NCBI GenBank assembly: GCA_013365325.1
Contig: JABVXV010000051.1
Coordinates: 186,001-250,000, forward strand
Length of the DNA stretch: 64,000 nt
DNA from: Dipetalonema caudispina
Taxonomy: Eukaryota > Nematoda > Chromadorea > Rhabditida > Onchocercidae
Reading direction: 5' to 3'
Part shown: in pieces, positions 1-12,800 of the stretch
Numbering within the stretch: the first letter of the stretch is position 1
Layout: every line of letters begins with the position of its first letter
The notes under the pieces: model-generated
Told to the model about the DNA's origin: nothing
Database searches by the model: none
The model's input: the letters and a program-made list of their open reading frames with translations, nothing else
Position numbers and translations under genes: made by a program

Positions 1-278
1 TATAGTAGTAATTTTTAAATCATTTATATTTTGTACTAAACAAATATTCGAATTAAAAATCTTTAATGTAATAGTATTTAAATAAATGCATATATTTCGT
101 AATGATTCTTTCAAACTGTTTTATTGACATATAATATTACTTCACATATGTCATCAGTTACAAAAAATTCGAATAAGCTAAAGCAATTTTTTTTTAATCA
201 AATTTTTTAGCAGAGCTTTAGGTTTTTATGCTCAGGAATAATAAGAAAAATATTTCTAAAAAAATTCAGAAAGTCTTG

Positions 279-301
279 AAAAAAAAAAAAAAAAAAAAAA
301 A
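279..301. repeat. Poly(A) run, 23 bases
   Basis: An uninterrupted run of 23 A. No target duplication or upstream reverse-transcribed gene is evident, so I read it as simple sequence. Confidence 0.9.
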
Positions 302-3300
302 GGTTATGTTTTATCTAAGTAAAAGAAATGAAATAACAAACCATTATCATTGTAAAAATATGATGCATTTGGTCTGGTTATTAAAAATTAATGTTTATTT
401 AAATGATTAGCTATAAAAGTTTAAAAAATGAAAGGAAAATGTCAAGCATACAGGAATCAGTAAAAGAATGAAATGAAATGAAACTTTTTTCAATTGGCAA
501 AAATGCTTTGAACAAATTATAAATATAATAAATATTAATATCAACAAAACTTGTTTACTTATCATAAAATGGTAATAGAAGAAGTAGAAAATAATAAATA
601 ATAATATATTAGCATGAAGTTACAAAAAAACTTTTCCCTTCTAAATACTTCTTTTTTACTTTACCTAATTATTAACAACTCTCTCTCATAGAAAAATAAC
701 AAGATATTTTGTATTACAACAATTTTGGTCTAAGATAAGGAATTATATTAAATATCATAAGTAAACAAATCCAATCGTGTACAATAGAAATGATAAATAC
801 TTTCGTAATATATTTTCATTAAATAATTACATATAATTTGTATAAACGGTTGCTTCGAGTCTTTATATTTTGATTATGTACCTTTCATTTTAAGGTTTTA
901 TATTCCAATTATTTATCATCTGTTTTAAGTCTATCTATTCACCATTGACATTATTATTGAAAAAATAGCCTCCCTTCTCCGTTTTCTTCTTCTTCCAGTT
1001 GTAAATTATCTAATTTGCTAAAATTGAATCATGTTAGTCCATAAAAATAAAAATTAATTAGCTAAAAAAATCAGCTGATTGTGTGAGCTAATTAATTAAG
1101 GGGTCTAGCTTGATGAAAGCTAAGCTTAGGTCAACTGTTATGAAAGTGAACGAATTCATTAGTTAGGGTATTCAATTTGCAATTTAAATTCATATCTGCT
1201 ATAATAGGATTAATGAATGAACGAATAAATGCCTAAATGATTTGAAACATTGTTAGTAAGAGTAAAGGATAAGAAAATTATGAATAGTTAAATAATTACT
1301 TGAACGATAACTGCAGGAATGACACAAATACTGTATTTTTAGATTATTTCTCGTCGATATTAAATTATTCTAATAAGTTACTAGGTTGAAATTAGTTTCG
1401 CTGTATTATTTTATCAAGTTTGTCGAATTAGATTATACAAGAGGTTAAATTGAATAAATAATTACCGATAACTAAGTAGTACTAAGAGCAATTTCGGATC
1501 TGATCACGACAAATTGTATTTGCAAATTTATATTATGCTCAACAAAGAATGATACAGAAAAGAAAACTGATGAATTAGCAAAACAAAAAAAAATCATTTA
1601 TATTAAGTGTTTGAAGCTTGAAAAAAATTTGGCTAAGATAAAAAAATTTCAATAACATAAAGAATTATTTTTTCGGATTAATTTTATTTTCTTATTCATA
1701 CAATTATAAAACTAATAGCTTATGCAAAAAGGTTACAAAATATATTGCTTATTGTTTGCTCGCATCACTTAGCTTATATCAAATTTCAACAAAAAATAAG
1801 CAAAAAAGAATTATTATTTTTAATATGTCACTTTACTGTTCAAAAATTTTACCATTGTAACAACTTCGACAAAAATTGTGAGAAATTTTTGAAAAAATAA
1901 TAAAGCAAATTATTGTTGTTTTTTTCTTTCGAAGTCAATCAGTATTGAATTGATATGCTAATCAAATCTAATAAAAATGATTTGTCACAACTTAAAACAA
2001 ACGGAGTAAATATCTTTCTGTTCCTTATGGCTTCATTAAGTAAATTGTATGAAAATAGAGGAAAAAAAGGAAGAGGTGGCAAAGATTTATCCATCTTAAC
2101 AATAAAATAATAAGAAATTTGGTTATTATTGAATTATAACTTCTAATTAAAGTGTAGATCCATTACTATAGTGAGTTGTGACAGACATATTGATTACTTA
2201 TTTGCTTATTTTTTCTACCCATTAACCTATTTTAAGTAATGTTTGCTTTCATTTGTTATTTGATACTAACCTTAGTTCATTATGGGCGAATATGCTATCT
2301 ACAACATTGAAAATTATTGCTGCAATTGAATTAAGTTTAAAATTTTGTTAAATTTCCTTTTCCATTCTTATCCAACTAAAAAGAACAACAGCGATAAATC
2401 TTAAATAACTATCACATTAACATCACATTAGCCTATATTATCTTCATTGATAATTTTATCGATAATTTAACTAATTAATTCTCGATTTTTCCTTGAGTGA
2501 ACACCTAATTTTTTGGTTTCTTTTATTTGCAATCAGTGCTATCAATTTTTTTCCATTTTAAATAAATTATTACTGATTTCTCTTTCTTTACGTAATTTTT
2601 TGCTTATGATATTACTGCTTTACTTATTATTCCATTATTTCATTCTTGTCTACTGTATAAATGTTTACCTAAACGCATCATATTACTTATCGTATAATAT
2701 CCTAATAAATATATACTAGTTTACGCATCTAATTACTTTCATTTAAAACTGTTATTATTAGAAATTTAAAGACAAAAAACAAAAAGAAAACTGTTTGTGG
2801 CTTCGAAGGAAAACATATTCAAAAAGAAAACGATTTTGTTAAATCTGAATATTTTCTTCTCAACAAAGCAAATGCTCGATTCAATGAACTTTGTAACAGC
2901 TCTAAATTCCCATCAGATTTGTTGTTTTCTTTTTTAAGCAAAAGTTTTTTTTTTTTCTAAAGTTCACTAAAGTCTTTCAAATGCCAATTCTCTATAATAA
3001 CTTTGACGGATTTCCTAAAAAAGAAAAAGAAGAAATAAATAGTACTAATTAATAGAACTTGCAGTTAGTTTAGGTTATTTCAATCACATCATAAGTTTTA
3101 ATTAGATGGCAGTATTTATTAATTTCCTTTTCACGAAATGTAAGTTTTAGTTAGTGAAAATATTGTGGTAAAAATTCAATGCTTTTTAATTTAAGTGAAG
3201 CAATGGAATTTGAAGTAATTTCACAAAATTTAGGAATTCGTTCATTTAATTGTTATTTCTTACTTCAAGGAAGGTATGGTTTATTTAATCATTGGATGCA

Positions 3301-4100
3301 GTTAAATTGTTATCTCTTTAACTTCATCAATTTTATAATTACATATAAATATCCCACAGCAATTTACGTTATTACTGTATGTTAGAAGTTATTACTGTAT
3401 TGCATGTACAAGTATTATATATCGACTGCGGTATTTAAATTTTTGCATTTAGATGAGCCAAATGAAGTGGTGCAATAAAGCAATGGCTTACCTTCTCATA
3501 TGATTATCCATTTCTTGTGGGATGTTCAAAATCCAAACACCCATTGATAAAAATGTACCGAAAAAAAAAAAGGAAAAGGTTCCCAGCAGCACGAGCAATG
3601 AATGAAGTAAATTCAACAGTGAATGCCAAGAAGTAGTAGAACTTATAATTCTGATAATACTTGAGTAGTAATAGAGTAAGCAATTATATCAATAAAATTA
3701 GTTTAACAAAAACAAAACTGACGATTACAGCATATGGATAAAAATATCGTAAAGGTGAATGAAGTACTGTAAAGATGAAATACCGTAAGGATAAAAATGA
3801 CAATTATATAACTCAAAGATATGATATCCTAAATCATAAAGATAATAATATGTCAATATTTATCAACAGAAAATTTCATGGTGCGCATATTTTTAAAATA
3901 CGGTAATCTCACAAAGAAATTATACCAAGTTTTAGGATATTTGTTCTGTGAATTTTGTCTTATAATTAGTCTTCGTTAAATTAGCGATCTTGATGTCTTG
4001 TCTATCTTATATACTGTAATTGATCATAAAAAATCTGACACTGCACTATGAATAAATAAACAAATCAACCAATATAGATATGCATTGTTAAATGATGATA

Positions 4101-4125
4101 AGAGAGAGAGAGGGAGAGAGGGAGA
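4101..4125. repeat. (GA)n-rich purine tract
   Basis: AGAGAGAGAGAGGGAGAGAG and similar; simple repeat on the purine-rich plus strand. Confidence 0.8.
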
Positions 4126-4780
4126 AAAGGATGAAGGAAAGAGAAATAAGTAACTCATTATATTTAGAGGTTACTATCCGTTTAGGAACAATTCGCAGGA
4201 ATTCTCATTCAATGATTATGTGGTCAGTGATCGTTTGATCATTGGCGATCTGATCATTGACCAAGCATTGGAAAAAAGTTCTATATAAGTTTTGCTTTTT
4301 TAATATGCCTTTTTGGATGGAATAAGTATGAATTCCGTTTTCGGTAACAGAGGAGGAAAGACTTTGTTCATCGTTTGGTTAATTGTAATTAATTTATTAT
4401 AGATGATAATTGATGTGATGAAAATAGAGCAATATGTTGCGTTGAATTATACTTAGAACTTTGTTCTGATGCATAAACAAATTTTCATTTCTGTTTTCCT
4501 TTATTTTTTTCTCTTCTCACCGCTTACAATTTTCAGAGCTTGAGGATCTCAATATAATTCAGCCAAGTTTATGCTGATTAATGACTAGTTGATTAATTAT
4601 ATTGACTAATTCGAGTAATTAATGTCAATCCGATCTCTATTTTTTGATAAGAAACATCGTCATCAGAATATTGATAATACTAAGTAAAATGAAATGGTAG
4701 TGAATGTTATGGTGACAATAATAATAAAAGTGATGTCAATAGCAGGAATTAACAGAGAAAATATTAACAGCAAGGGCAAA

Positions 4781-5042
4781 CATCACTTGTTTCGTAAAAT
4801 TATGAATTTCAATCTTCAAAAATAGAATTAGGACGTAAAGCAATCATCATTTCTTTCATAAAATTATACGTTTTATTTTTCAGATGCAAAACCAAAATCA
4901 GGAAGTAAAGCAATCATTATTTCCTTCGCAAAATTACAAATTTCATTTTTCAAAAATAAAATGAAGAAGTAAAGTAATCATTATTTCTTTCTCAAAATTA
5001 CAAATTTCATTTTTCAAAAACAAAATGAAAAAGTAAAGCAAT
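4781..5042. repeat. Minisatellite: four copies of a 64-70 base unit
   Basis: Units at 4781-4844, 4845-4914, 4915-4978 and 4979-5042 share a start like CATTATTTCTTTCNNAAAAT and an end like GAAGTAAAGCAAT. The last two are nearly identical, the first two more diverged, and the second carries a 6-base insertion. This suggests recent duplication at the 3' end of an older array. Confidence 0.85.
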
Positions 5043-8000
5043 CAGCTGAATGATTTGTGCTTAAGTACAGTGTCAAAGGAACGTAAATGAACAGTTAATG
5101 TAATGTAAATAACTCACATTCTAAATTTGCCCCTAAGGTATGCATCTATGCTTATGCCTGTATAATTAACAAAAAATGTTAATTACATAGATCTATCAAC
5201 GGATGCATACTTCATCACAGATTTAGTAATTTATGTTGGGTGACAAATTTTTGATGATGCAATAATTTTGCAAGGTCTTTTTCCTTTTTTTCCTAAAAAA
5301 TTAAAGATGAATTTGTAGAAAGTAGGAAATTGATTTCTTCCTTTTTTTTTCTTTTCTTTAAAAGGAAATGAAATAAATTGGAGATAAAATTGGGAAAAAT
5401 ACAAAGAAGATAAAGAAAAACGAATTAGCTAAATATTATGCAATAAGAAATTCTTTCTATTAAAATTGGGAAAACATTCCAAAAATTTTGTGCAAAATAT
5501 TCGAGCTTCATGATTGGTTGGAAAAAGAAACTAAAATAAATTGAATGTTCGAATTGAAAAAATTCAAATTGAAATAATGTTAATGTTTCAATAGAGAATA
5601 GTACCAAAATAAATGAATTTCTTCAATAATTCTGAAAATATTCTTCAAACTTTTTTTTTTTGTAAGTGAGGAAAACGCATTTAGAGCTAATCATAAATGA
5701 ACTTTAAAGATTTGAAATGTTTTAATCTAACAGTTTGAAACATTTTTCGAGACCCGAAAATGTTGAGCTTTAAATTAATATTGTAGCATGGAAAAAAGCT
5801 TTTTTTTTCGTATCAGCGTACTTCCGAATTTGACTTCTCCTCACTTTACTGCAGTTCTAAATTTGGACCACTTGATTGTTTATCTAAATTTATGAAAATG
5901 GAAAAGACAGTATTGACTGATTGATTGATTGATTGATTAATTAATTAATTGATTGTTAGAGTAAGAGAAACGAAGCAAAACAAAACTGAAGAAGATTTTT
6001 GCAATCTTATTGAATTTGCACAAAGCTATGCACTAACTGTCACACTCTTTAAACTTTTTTCTTTCTTTTTTCATTGGAAGTTTCGAATTTTTTCGAAAAT
6101 TTCTGATGTGAGATAAATGAAAAGGTTAGTAATGTTGAGTGAAAAAATAGTGTTTGAAATGAGGGAATTAGTACTTGAATGGTGGCATTTTTATAAAAAT
6201 TAGATTACATTCAGATAACAGAGTAAATGATAAAAATTCAAACAAATAAATTTGTGAAGGAAATAACGGAAACATTAAAGAACGAAAAAATCATAATTTT
6301 TCCAAACAAAAATAAAATGAAACAGCAAAAAATTGTTGGAAAACTTCACTTATCTATGAATATCTAAAAATTTTGACATTTTTTCGTCCTATTTCAATCA
6401 TTCATAGGGATGCCTAAAAGCATTCCAAGATGTATTATAGACCGGAGGTAAACCGGATGCATACTTCCCTCTTCCCGACATCCAATGATAAATTATGCCA
6501 CAAACTGATTTCAAGCAAAACTTAGTGAAAGAAATTGAATGGAAATTAGCGAAATGAGAAGGAAGAAGTAAGCTAGTAATCAGATAAAAATTTTCTAATT
6601 TCGAAAAAAGTGAACAAAAGCTTCCTTAATCAACTGATGGGTTTTATTTTGGGGAAGAAATTGGCGACTAATTTACAATTTATTATAAAAACTTCAGGAA
6701 AAAAGTAATAATATATTATTTGATTGAAATAGAAAAAGTAAAAAAGTGTTTCATTCAAATAGTAAATTACGGACACTTCAAAGGTAGCTCTTCATTTTTT
6801 GCTGTAAAATGAAAAAAATCACACAATCTTTCATTCATCTTTTATTTATAAATTATTATGTGATAGTGATAGTAATAATTGCATGAATGATAATAATATG
6901 AATAGTAATTATGCAGTAATATAACTTTTCATGATTTTCATTTAGGATCTAATTAACAGGATTAGGTTAAAAACAAATCTATATTATTTCAAGTTGCCAT
7001 ATAATTAGTTTAGGTGCAGCTTTTCTTGTTGCAAAGATTGATTCATTATTGAAATTGATGAATAAGAAGAATTAAGTCATGAAAAGATTGCAAAACCAAA
7101 ATGTTGAAAATAGCTACAAACAATGTGTATTAACCAACCGGTAATTTTTCCAGGTATTTTTTCTCATTTCTAAACATTTATTCTTGTTTTAATTTCATCC
7201 TTCATCAAATTGTTATCGATTTTCTTTAGAAAAAAGATGATGAAAATTAGCATGAACATTAATTGCTACGTATCCGAAACAACAACTACTATAAAGCTTC
7301 AACAAATCTGTTAGCAATTATCTAAAGATTCTTCTTGCATAAGTACCATTTTCACCTACTTTTTGTACTTCCTTAATTACCTCGAAGAGTACGGTAATTA
7401 TTGTTTTATAAGGCTAGCTTGCGTGTATTTTTTTACAAAAAGAGCAAAAAAAATGAAATGATACACGTACGTGTAAATGCTACTCACCCAATTTAGTAAT
7501 TTTCGAAATTTTTTTAAATTTTTTTGACATAATTTTCAGTAATAATAAATATCTTTCTATAATATTCATTGCAATTTACCACAATTATCGCAAATATTTG
7601 CTAAATGATGCAGTAAAAATTTGCAAGAAAAATTAATGCATTTTTCTTTTTGGGAAATTTCTTTTCATATGGATGAAGATCGTTTTTCAACTACTTTATT
7701 GATGAGTTAGTTTATTGTTTCATCTTCAAATATCATGAAAAACAAAAAATGATAAATGAATGGAAGACAGTGATTGGACAAATAAAAAAGTAGGATGATT
7801 AGAACAGGGAATGGGACATGGGACATGAGGACATGATGGCATGGGCCAAAATGAGGAAAAGAGGAAAAAGGAAAGAATAAAATAAAGGATTATTTTTACT
7901 ACAAAAGATATCATTTCATCGATCAAATGTTGTTATTGACACACACCGATTGATAAATTGCATCGCTTCAACTTCTACATTCACTATTGGCAAGAAAGAA

Positions 8001-8770
8001 TGTACGAAGCAATAATAAAAGTTTAAAAATGAAAGAAAAAATAAAAATAAAATAGTTCGCGAAAAAAAAGAAGAAGCTTTACTAGCCATTTTTACAAATG
8101 ATAAAAGGATTTATTTACATTCAATTGCATGTAAGATTTCGTGATGAAAATATGAAGGTAGAAATGGATATGATTTATGGACTTTAATGATTGATGGATT
8201 TTTGAATTCCTAAAAAAAAGTAAAAAAATAAGGAGAGAAAAAACAGAATGGAAAGCTTTATTGATGGATTGATGGATTCAAATGATGGTGGTATATTTTC
8301 GAAGATTTATAGGATTTGTTATTATTTGACATCAATCTTTGATAAAAATCATATTTTAGATAGCATGGATGAATCTTAAAGTATGGATGAGAAATATAAG
8401 TAATAAGTAATTTATATATGAAGGAATTATTCAATAGTGGCGTGATGTTTAGGAATGATTTCATAAACGGCATGATAATAAAATTATTATAAGATATTAC
8501 AAGACAATGAGAAAATAAAAATAAAACAGTGCGGCAAAAATTGTTGAGGTGTGAAAAAAGATTAGTAAAGCAAGTTTACAGAAAAGTTTGTCACTTGCTT
8601 AAATTGCATTTTTTGTTTTTTTTCCTTTTTTTCTTTCAAAAAAGTCAAAAATGCGGAATGGAATAAATTCCAGGAATTGAAATTGTATATTATCAGAAAA
8701 GAAAAATATGATGTAATTCAAAAAAAAAAAAATTGTGTTTCCCATACGGTCAATGGAGTAACCATCCGTT
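5043..8770. other. Gene-poor AT-rich DNA
   Basis: Nothing supportable as a gene. Contains the TGAT microsatellite and a short GGGACAT-type repeat near 7805-7845. GGATGCATACTT occurs twice (near 5202 and 6455) as a stray direct repeat. Confidence 0.6.
5918..5955. repeat. Tetranucleotide (TGAT/TAAT)n microsatellite
   Basis: About five TGAT units pass into three TAAT units and back to TGAT. Simple repeat. Confidence 0.85.
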
Positions 8771-8908
8771 TCATCCAAAATTAGAAACAGTTTGGATGGA
8801 ACGGAACGGAAAATATTCACTATCGGAAATATTCCCGGCAGTATTAATCCCATAGGAAATGAAGTAAGACTGAGAAGAAGAGGAATTTGAAGATTGTAAA
8901 TTATGCAT
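8771..8908 (-). CDS. Short ATG-initiated ORF in a GC-richer island
   Basis: ATG at 8908 opens 45 codons to TGA at 8771: MHNLQSSNSSSSQSYFISYG, then INTAGNISDSEYFPF, ending SNFG. The frame is open for another ten codons upstream of the ATG. Serine-rich, no hydrophobic domain. The same DNA is also open in the plus direction (FPYGQWSNHPFHPKLETVW), so strand choice is uncertain. This could be a terminal exon or a chance ORF. Confidence 0.25.
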   Translation of the reverse strand: MHNLQSSNSSSSQSYFISYGINTAGNISDSEYFPFRSIQTVSNFG

Positions 8909-9717
8909 TAATTTATCAGTTTTGGGCAAGCAAACAACTTATAACAGTGGCTAAAATAGTTTTGACAAGAAAATAAACAAGAGAACAAAAGTGACAAGAA
9001 AAGAAAGAAAAGGTCAAGTCAGTATCAAAAAGAATAGAATGTTACTGGGATGATTGATGGATTATGCCATGAATCGGATAGTTGGAAACGGGTTAGGTAA
9101 AAACAGTTCGGTAATGAAGTAGTGTGAGGTAAAAGGTAACACTGATTAATGATTCCTTCTATTCTCCATTTCCAGGATTTTAATGGATTTTTGGAAACCC
9201 GGAATAAACGAGTAATAATTTTCTGGACCTTTTGTAGGTTATTTTTACTTTAATCAATTTGATCTATACGAGAAAACTCATTAGATTTAAAAATTTTTGG
9301 GAAAAGTATCAAAAGCTATTAGATTAGAACAAAATTCTATGATGAAATTTGCTGAAAATTTTCTCACCAATTCAAGTAACTAAACAATTATGCTTATTTG
9401 GAATATTTTTACTTGTCAACAATAAGTATTTAACGATGTGTAAAAACATCAATTTACAAAATCATATTTAATCACTCTGTATGATTTCTGATAGATTATT
9501 GATAAATTTAAAAATGTAATTTACATTCATTAAATGCTATCATTTAGTCTTCAAGCGGTAAGTATACAAAATTTGCGACTTCTCTTTATATTTGAGTAAT
9601 AATATTCGAGTAAAAGCTTCTAAGGAAGAAAAAGAAAAGGCAAGTATATTTGTGAAAGAAAAAAGAATAGGATGCAATAAGAATTTGGTCATTGCTTTTT
9701 TTAATAAATCATTTTAA

Positions 9718-9852
9718 ACGGCACTTGGCAGTGTTGAGTATTATAAGAGGCTTCAAATGATGGCGGAACATCGTTTCCGCTTGCAGAAAGAGTCATCCTT
9801 ATCCGGCAAATTATCAATAACCGAAGCTTTCTCACCTAAAATTTTTGATTAA
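9718..9852. other. GC-richer island with open frames on both strands, possible exon
   Basis: Within very AT-rich DNA, this 135-base stretch is open on the plus strand (ATG at 9757; MMAEHRFRLQKESSLSGKL and on to a TAA at 9850). It is also open on the minus strand after a CAAAAATTTTAG acceptor (EKASVIDNLPDKDDSFCKRK to a stop). The composition suggests an exon or exon relic, but I cannot decide strand or product. Confidence 0.25.
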
Positions 9853-12800
9853 ACAACAAAAAAAAAAAGAAGAAATAGATAATGAGGGAGAGAAGAAAGG
9901 TCTATATTCAGAATTATTTTATCAAAAAAATTTGAATTAGCAAAAAAAGCTCGAAAAAAAGAGAAAAAATCTACACAATTAAACACCTGATAAAATAGAC
10001 TTTCTGGACTAACTTAACAACAATTCATAGATAAAATAAATTTCCTGGATTACGTGAATTCACGCTTAATTCACACATATTTTATAACTTATATACACAT
10101 TTTAAGTGGTAGTCACTAAAACTGTCAATAAAATGAAAGCAAATATTGGGAAAATTTAATTGATATTATATGCATTTAGGTTTTTTTTTCTTCTTAAATG
10201 GAACGAAATTTAAGATTAGACTGACAGTGATGAAAGAGCGGTTGATATTTGAAAAGATAAAGAGATAATAGCATAGATGGATTTGATTTGCCGTATGACT
10301 AAAATTATTTCATTAGTCTTACCGTAGTTAAAATTTACTTATCATAAAGTAAATCAATATTATGCATATTTTGTGATTATATTTTTTTTACTTTGTCGCT
10401 AATAAAAAACAGTAATCAGCGAATCTTTGAATATTTTTGCAATTTCAAATCTTATCATTAAAATTTTTAATTAATCACACTCAAATGTATTAAAAAACTT
10501 GTTAATTATTACCATTGCAATAACTGCAGTTTTAGCCACATATAATAACTTAGTAAATGGAATATGAAAATTTCAAACTTTGTTGTTTTATAGCATAAAA
10601 TTTTCTTCTAATTTATTTTTTAGTTCCGAAAGATATAGTGATATTCTTCCACTCACCCAAATAATTTCAGTAATATTGAATAAAACTATTATTGCAGCAA
10701 TCATCCTATAGATAAGTAAAAAAGATATTACTTTAACAAGATTATAGTTTGGTAGTTTCTAGAACTTACATATAGGTATCCAATTAAAATTCAAGCATTC
10801 AATTCATGAATGTCATCAAGTAATACTTCCCTAGAAGGAATAAATTAGCCAATCCTAACTTATTTTTATTCTATCATTACTTTAAGCTTTTTATAATTGA
10901 AAAAAAGTGAAAAATTGTATCAATTTGAGATTTTCTTTTTATTTTCAAATATAAGGGAAAAAAGGGCGATATTAAAAGCAAAAGTAAATAATAGAATAAA
11001 AATTTACTTTATCGTAAAGGAAAAATAAAAAATAAATAGTTCCATTCTTCGTTTTCTTCATTTCGATTACTTTTTTGTAAGAATATAAATTAAATATGCA
11101 AAGACATGATGAATATCTTATGCCGTTTTTCGTAATTGAATGATTGCTAAAGATAGAGGAAGAAAAAATGGAAAAAAGAAAGAATTTAAATAAACTTCAA
11201 GTTAGGCTATTAATAATTAGGAATTTTTAAAGATATATTGCGCAACCGTATCTTACTGATGACAGCATGTTTCTCATGTTGAATTTTTAGGATCACAGGG
11301 CATTAGAAAATTTTCAGATATTTTTTTAAAGTTTTCGACTTCGTTGAAAGAGATTATAACACCGGCTAATATGTTTCTTAATTTTGTTGAGTATTTTCAC
11401 CGAAAATATATAAAAAATCTGGAAATGATTCGTCAAAAATGCTTGTAATATAAATCTTAGTCTAACAACAAAAATAAGCTTTATTACAACTGTCAGCTAG
11501 ACGACTACGAATTTTTTACATTCGTTGCAACAAATGACATTGCAATTTTTTATCAGATATTTAGATGTTATTTCCCAAATGTATATGTAAATTTTTATAC
11601 ATCAAAGATGTGATATCCTTTGAAAGTAAGACCAAAAACAAATGTAAGATTTAGTCTGATTCTTGCAGAAATGTGATAATAGTTTTGTAATAACTATAAA
11701 AATAACTCCAACGATATCATCAAACTTTAAAATCGTTAAAAACAGTCACTTACTTGAATGATCCTTATTGTAATTATTACTTGTTATTATTGTCATTATC
11801 ATTATCATCATTATTACTATTGTTATCGTTATTAGTTATTATCCATTTAAATCAGCTTTAATCCTAATGGTAGCTATAGCAGAATTATCAGAAAAAACCA
11901 TAAGAAATCTTTTTAGCCAGTAATAGCGGTCACTAATGAATAACTAAAATAATAATGATGATGCCGATAGTGACAACAATAATAATGATGATAGTACTAT
12001 TAATAATAAGTGGTAAAACAATAATTAACTGGTAATAAAATATTTAGTTGAATGATATATAAAATATGAAGTTAAGGAAATGATAAAACATGGTAAATGA
12101 TAATAAAAATAAGGAAACTTGTATAAATTAAGTAAAAATCCCCCGCTTTCCCGCCTCTTCGGTGAATTTGTTCGTTTTGAAATGAAACTATTATAGGATG
12201 AAATTAGTTAACAGATAAGCAATACGCCAATACATAGCGATTCGTTGTTATCGAGGCGTCAAATACAAGCGAAAATGTTTGATACTATCATATATTAGCG
12301 ATTATCACGAATGAATTGAATAATGGCAATCTTAAAATGGTGATGTTAATGATTGCATAATGAGTGGAGAATGATCGTAAGAATGTCGCAGAGCGAATAT
12401 CTTATTAACTCCTATTCTTGATTATATTACTCTCTATTATTCCGATAATATTCAAAAATATGCATATTAACATTTTACATTTTTATTGATTTTCTTTTCT
12501 TTTTCGAAGTAACTCTTTTGTATTGAATATTTCATTGACAAATAAATCAAAATTAATTTTTAAAATTACTTTAAAAACTAATTGATAGAGTAAGTGATTA
12601 GTGTAAAACAATGACACTACGAAATAAAACAACAGTAATTAACCAATTATCAGTTATACTTACTGAGTGAAATATGAAATGATAAAGAATGATGACAAAA
12701 TGAAACAAATAAAATAAAATATAAGAAAAAAGTAAGTAAACAATCAAAATATATGCAAAATAGCATCATTTATGAACCGGAAATGAATACATCTATCTAA

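Larger units (their letters stand above)
1..4780. other. Gene-poor AT-rich DNA
   Basis: No convincing exon. ORFs are short, lysine/phenylalanine-rich and explained by base composition. One excellent 3' splice site (pyrimidine tract ending TTTTCAG at 4533) is followed by 11 open codons (LEDLNIIQPSLC) and a stop, a possible terminal exon that I cannot connect to anything. Confidence 0.6.

Noticed and set aside
279..301. Poly(A) tail of a retroposed gene
   Set aside because: No coding remnant or target-site duplication was seen next to it.
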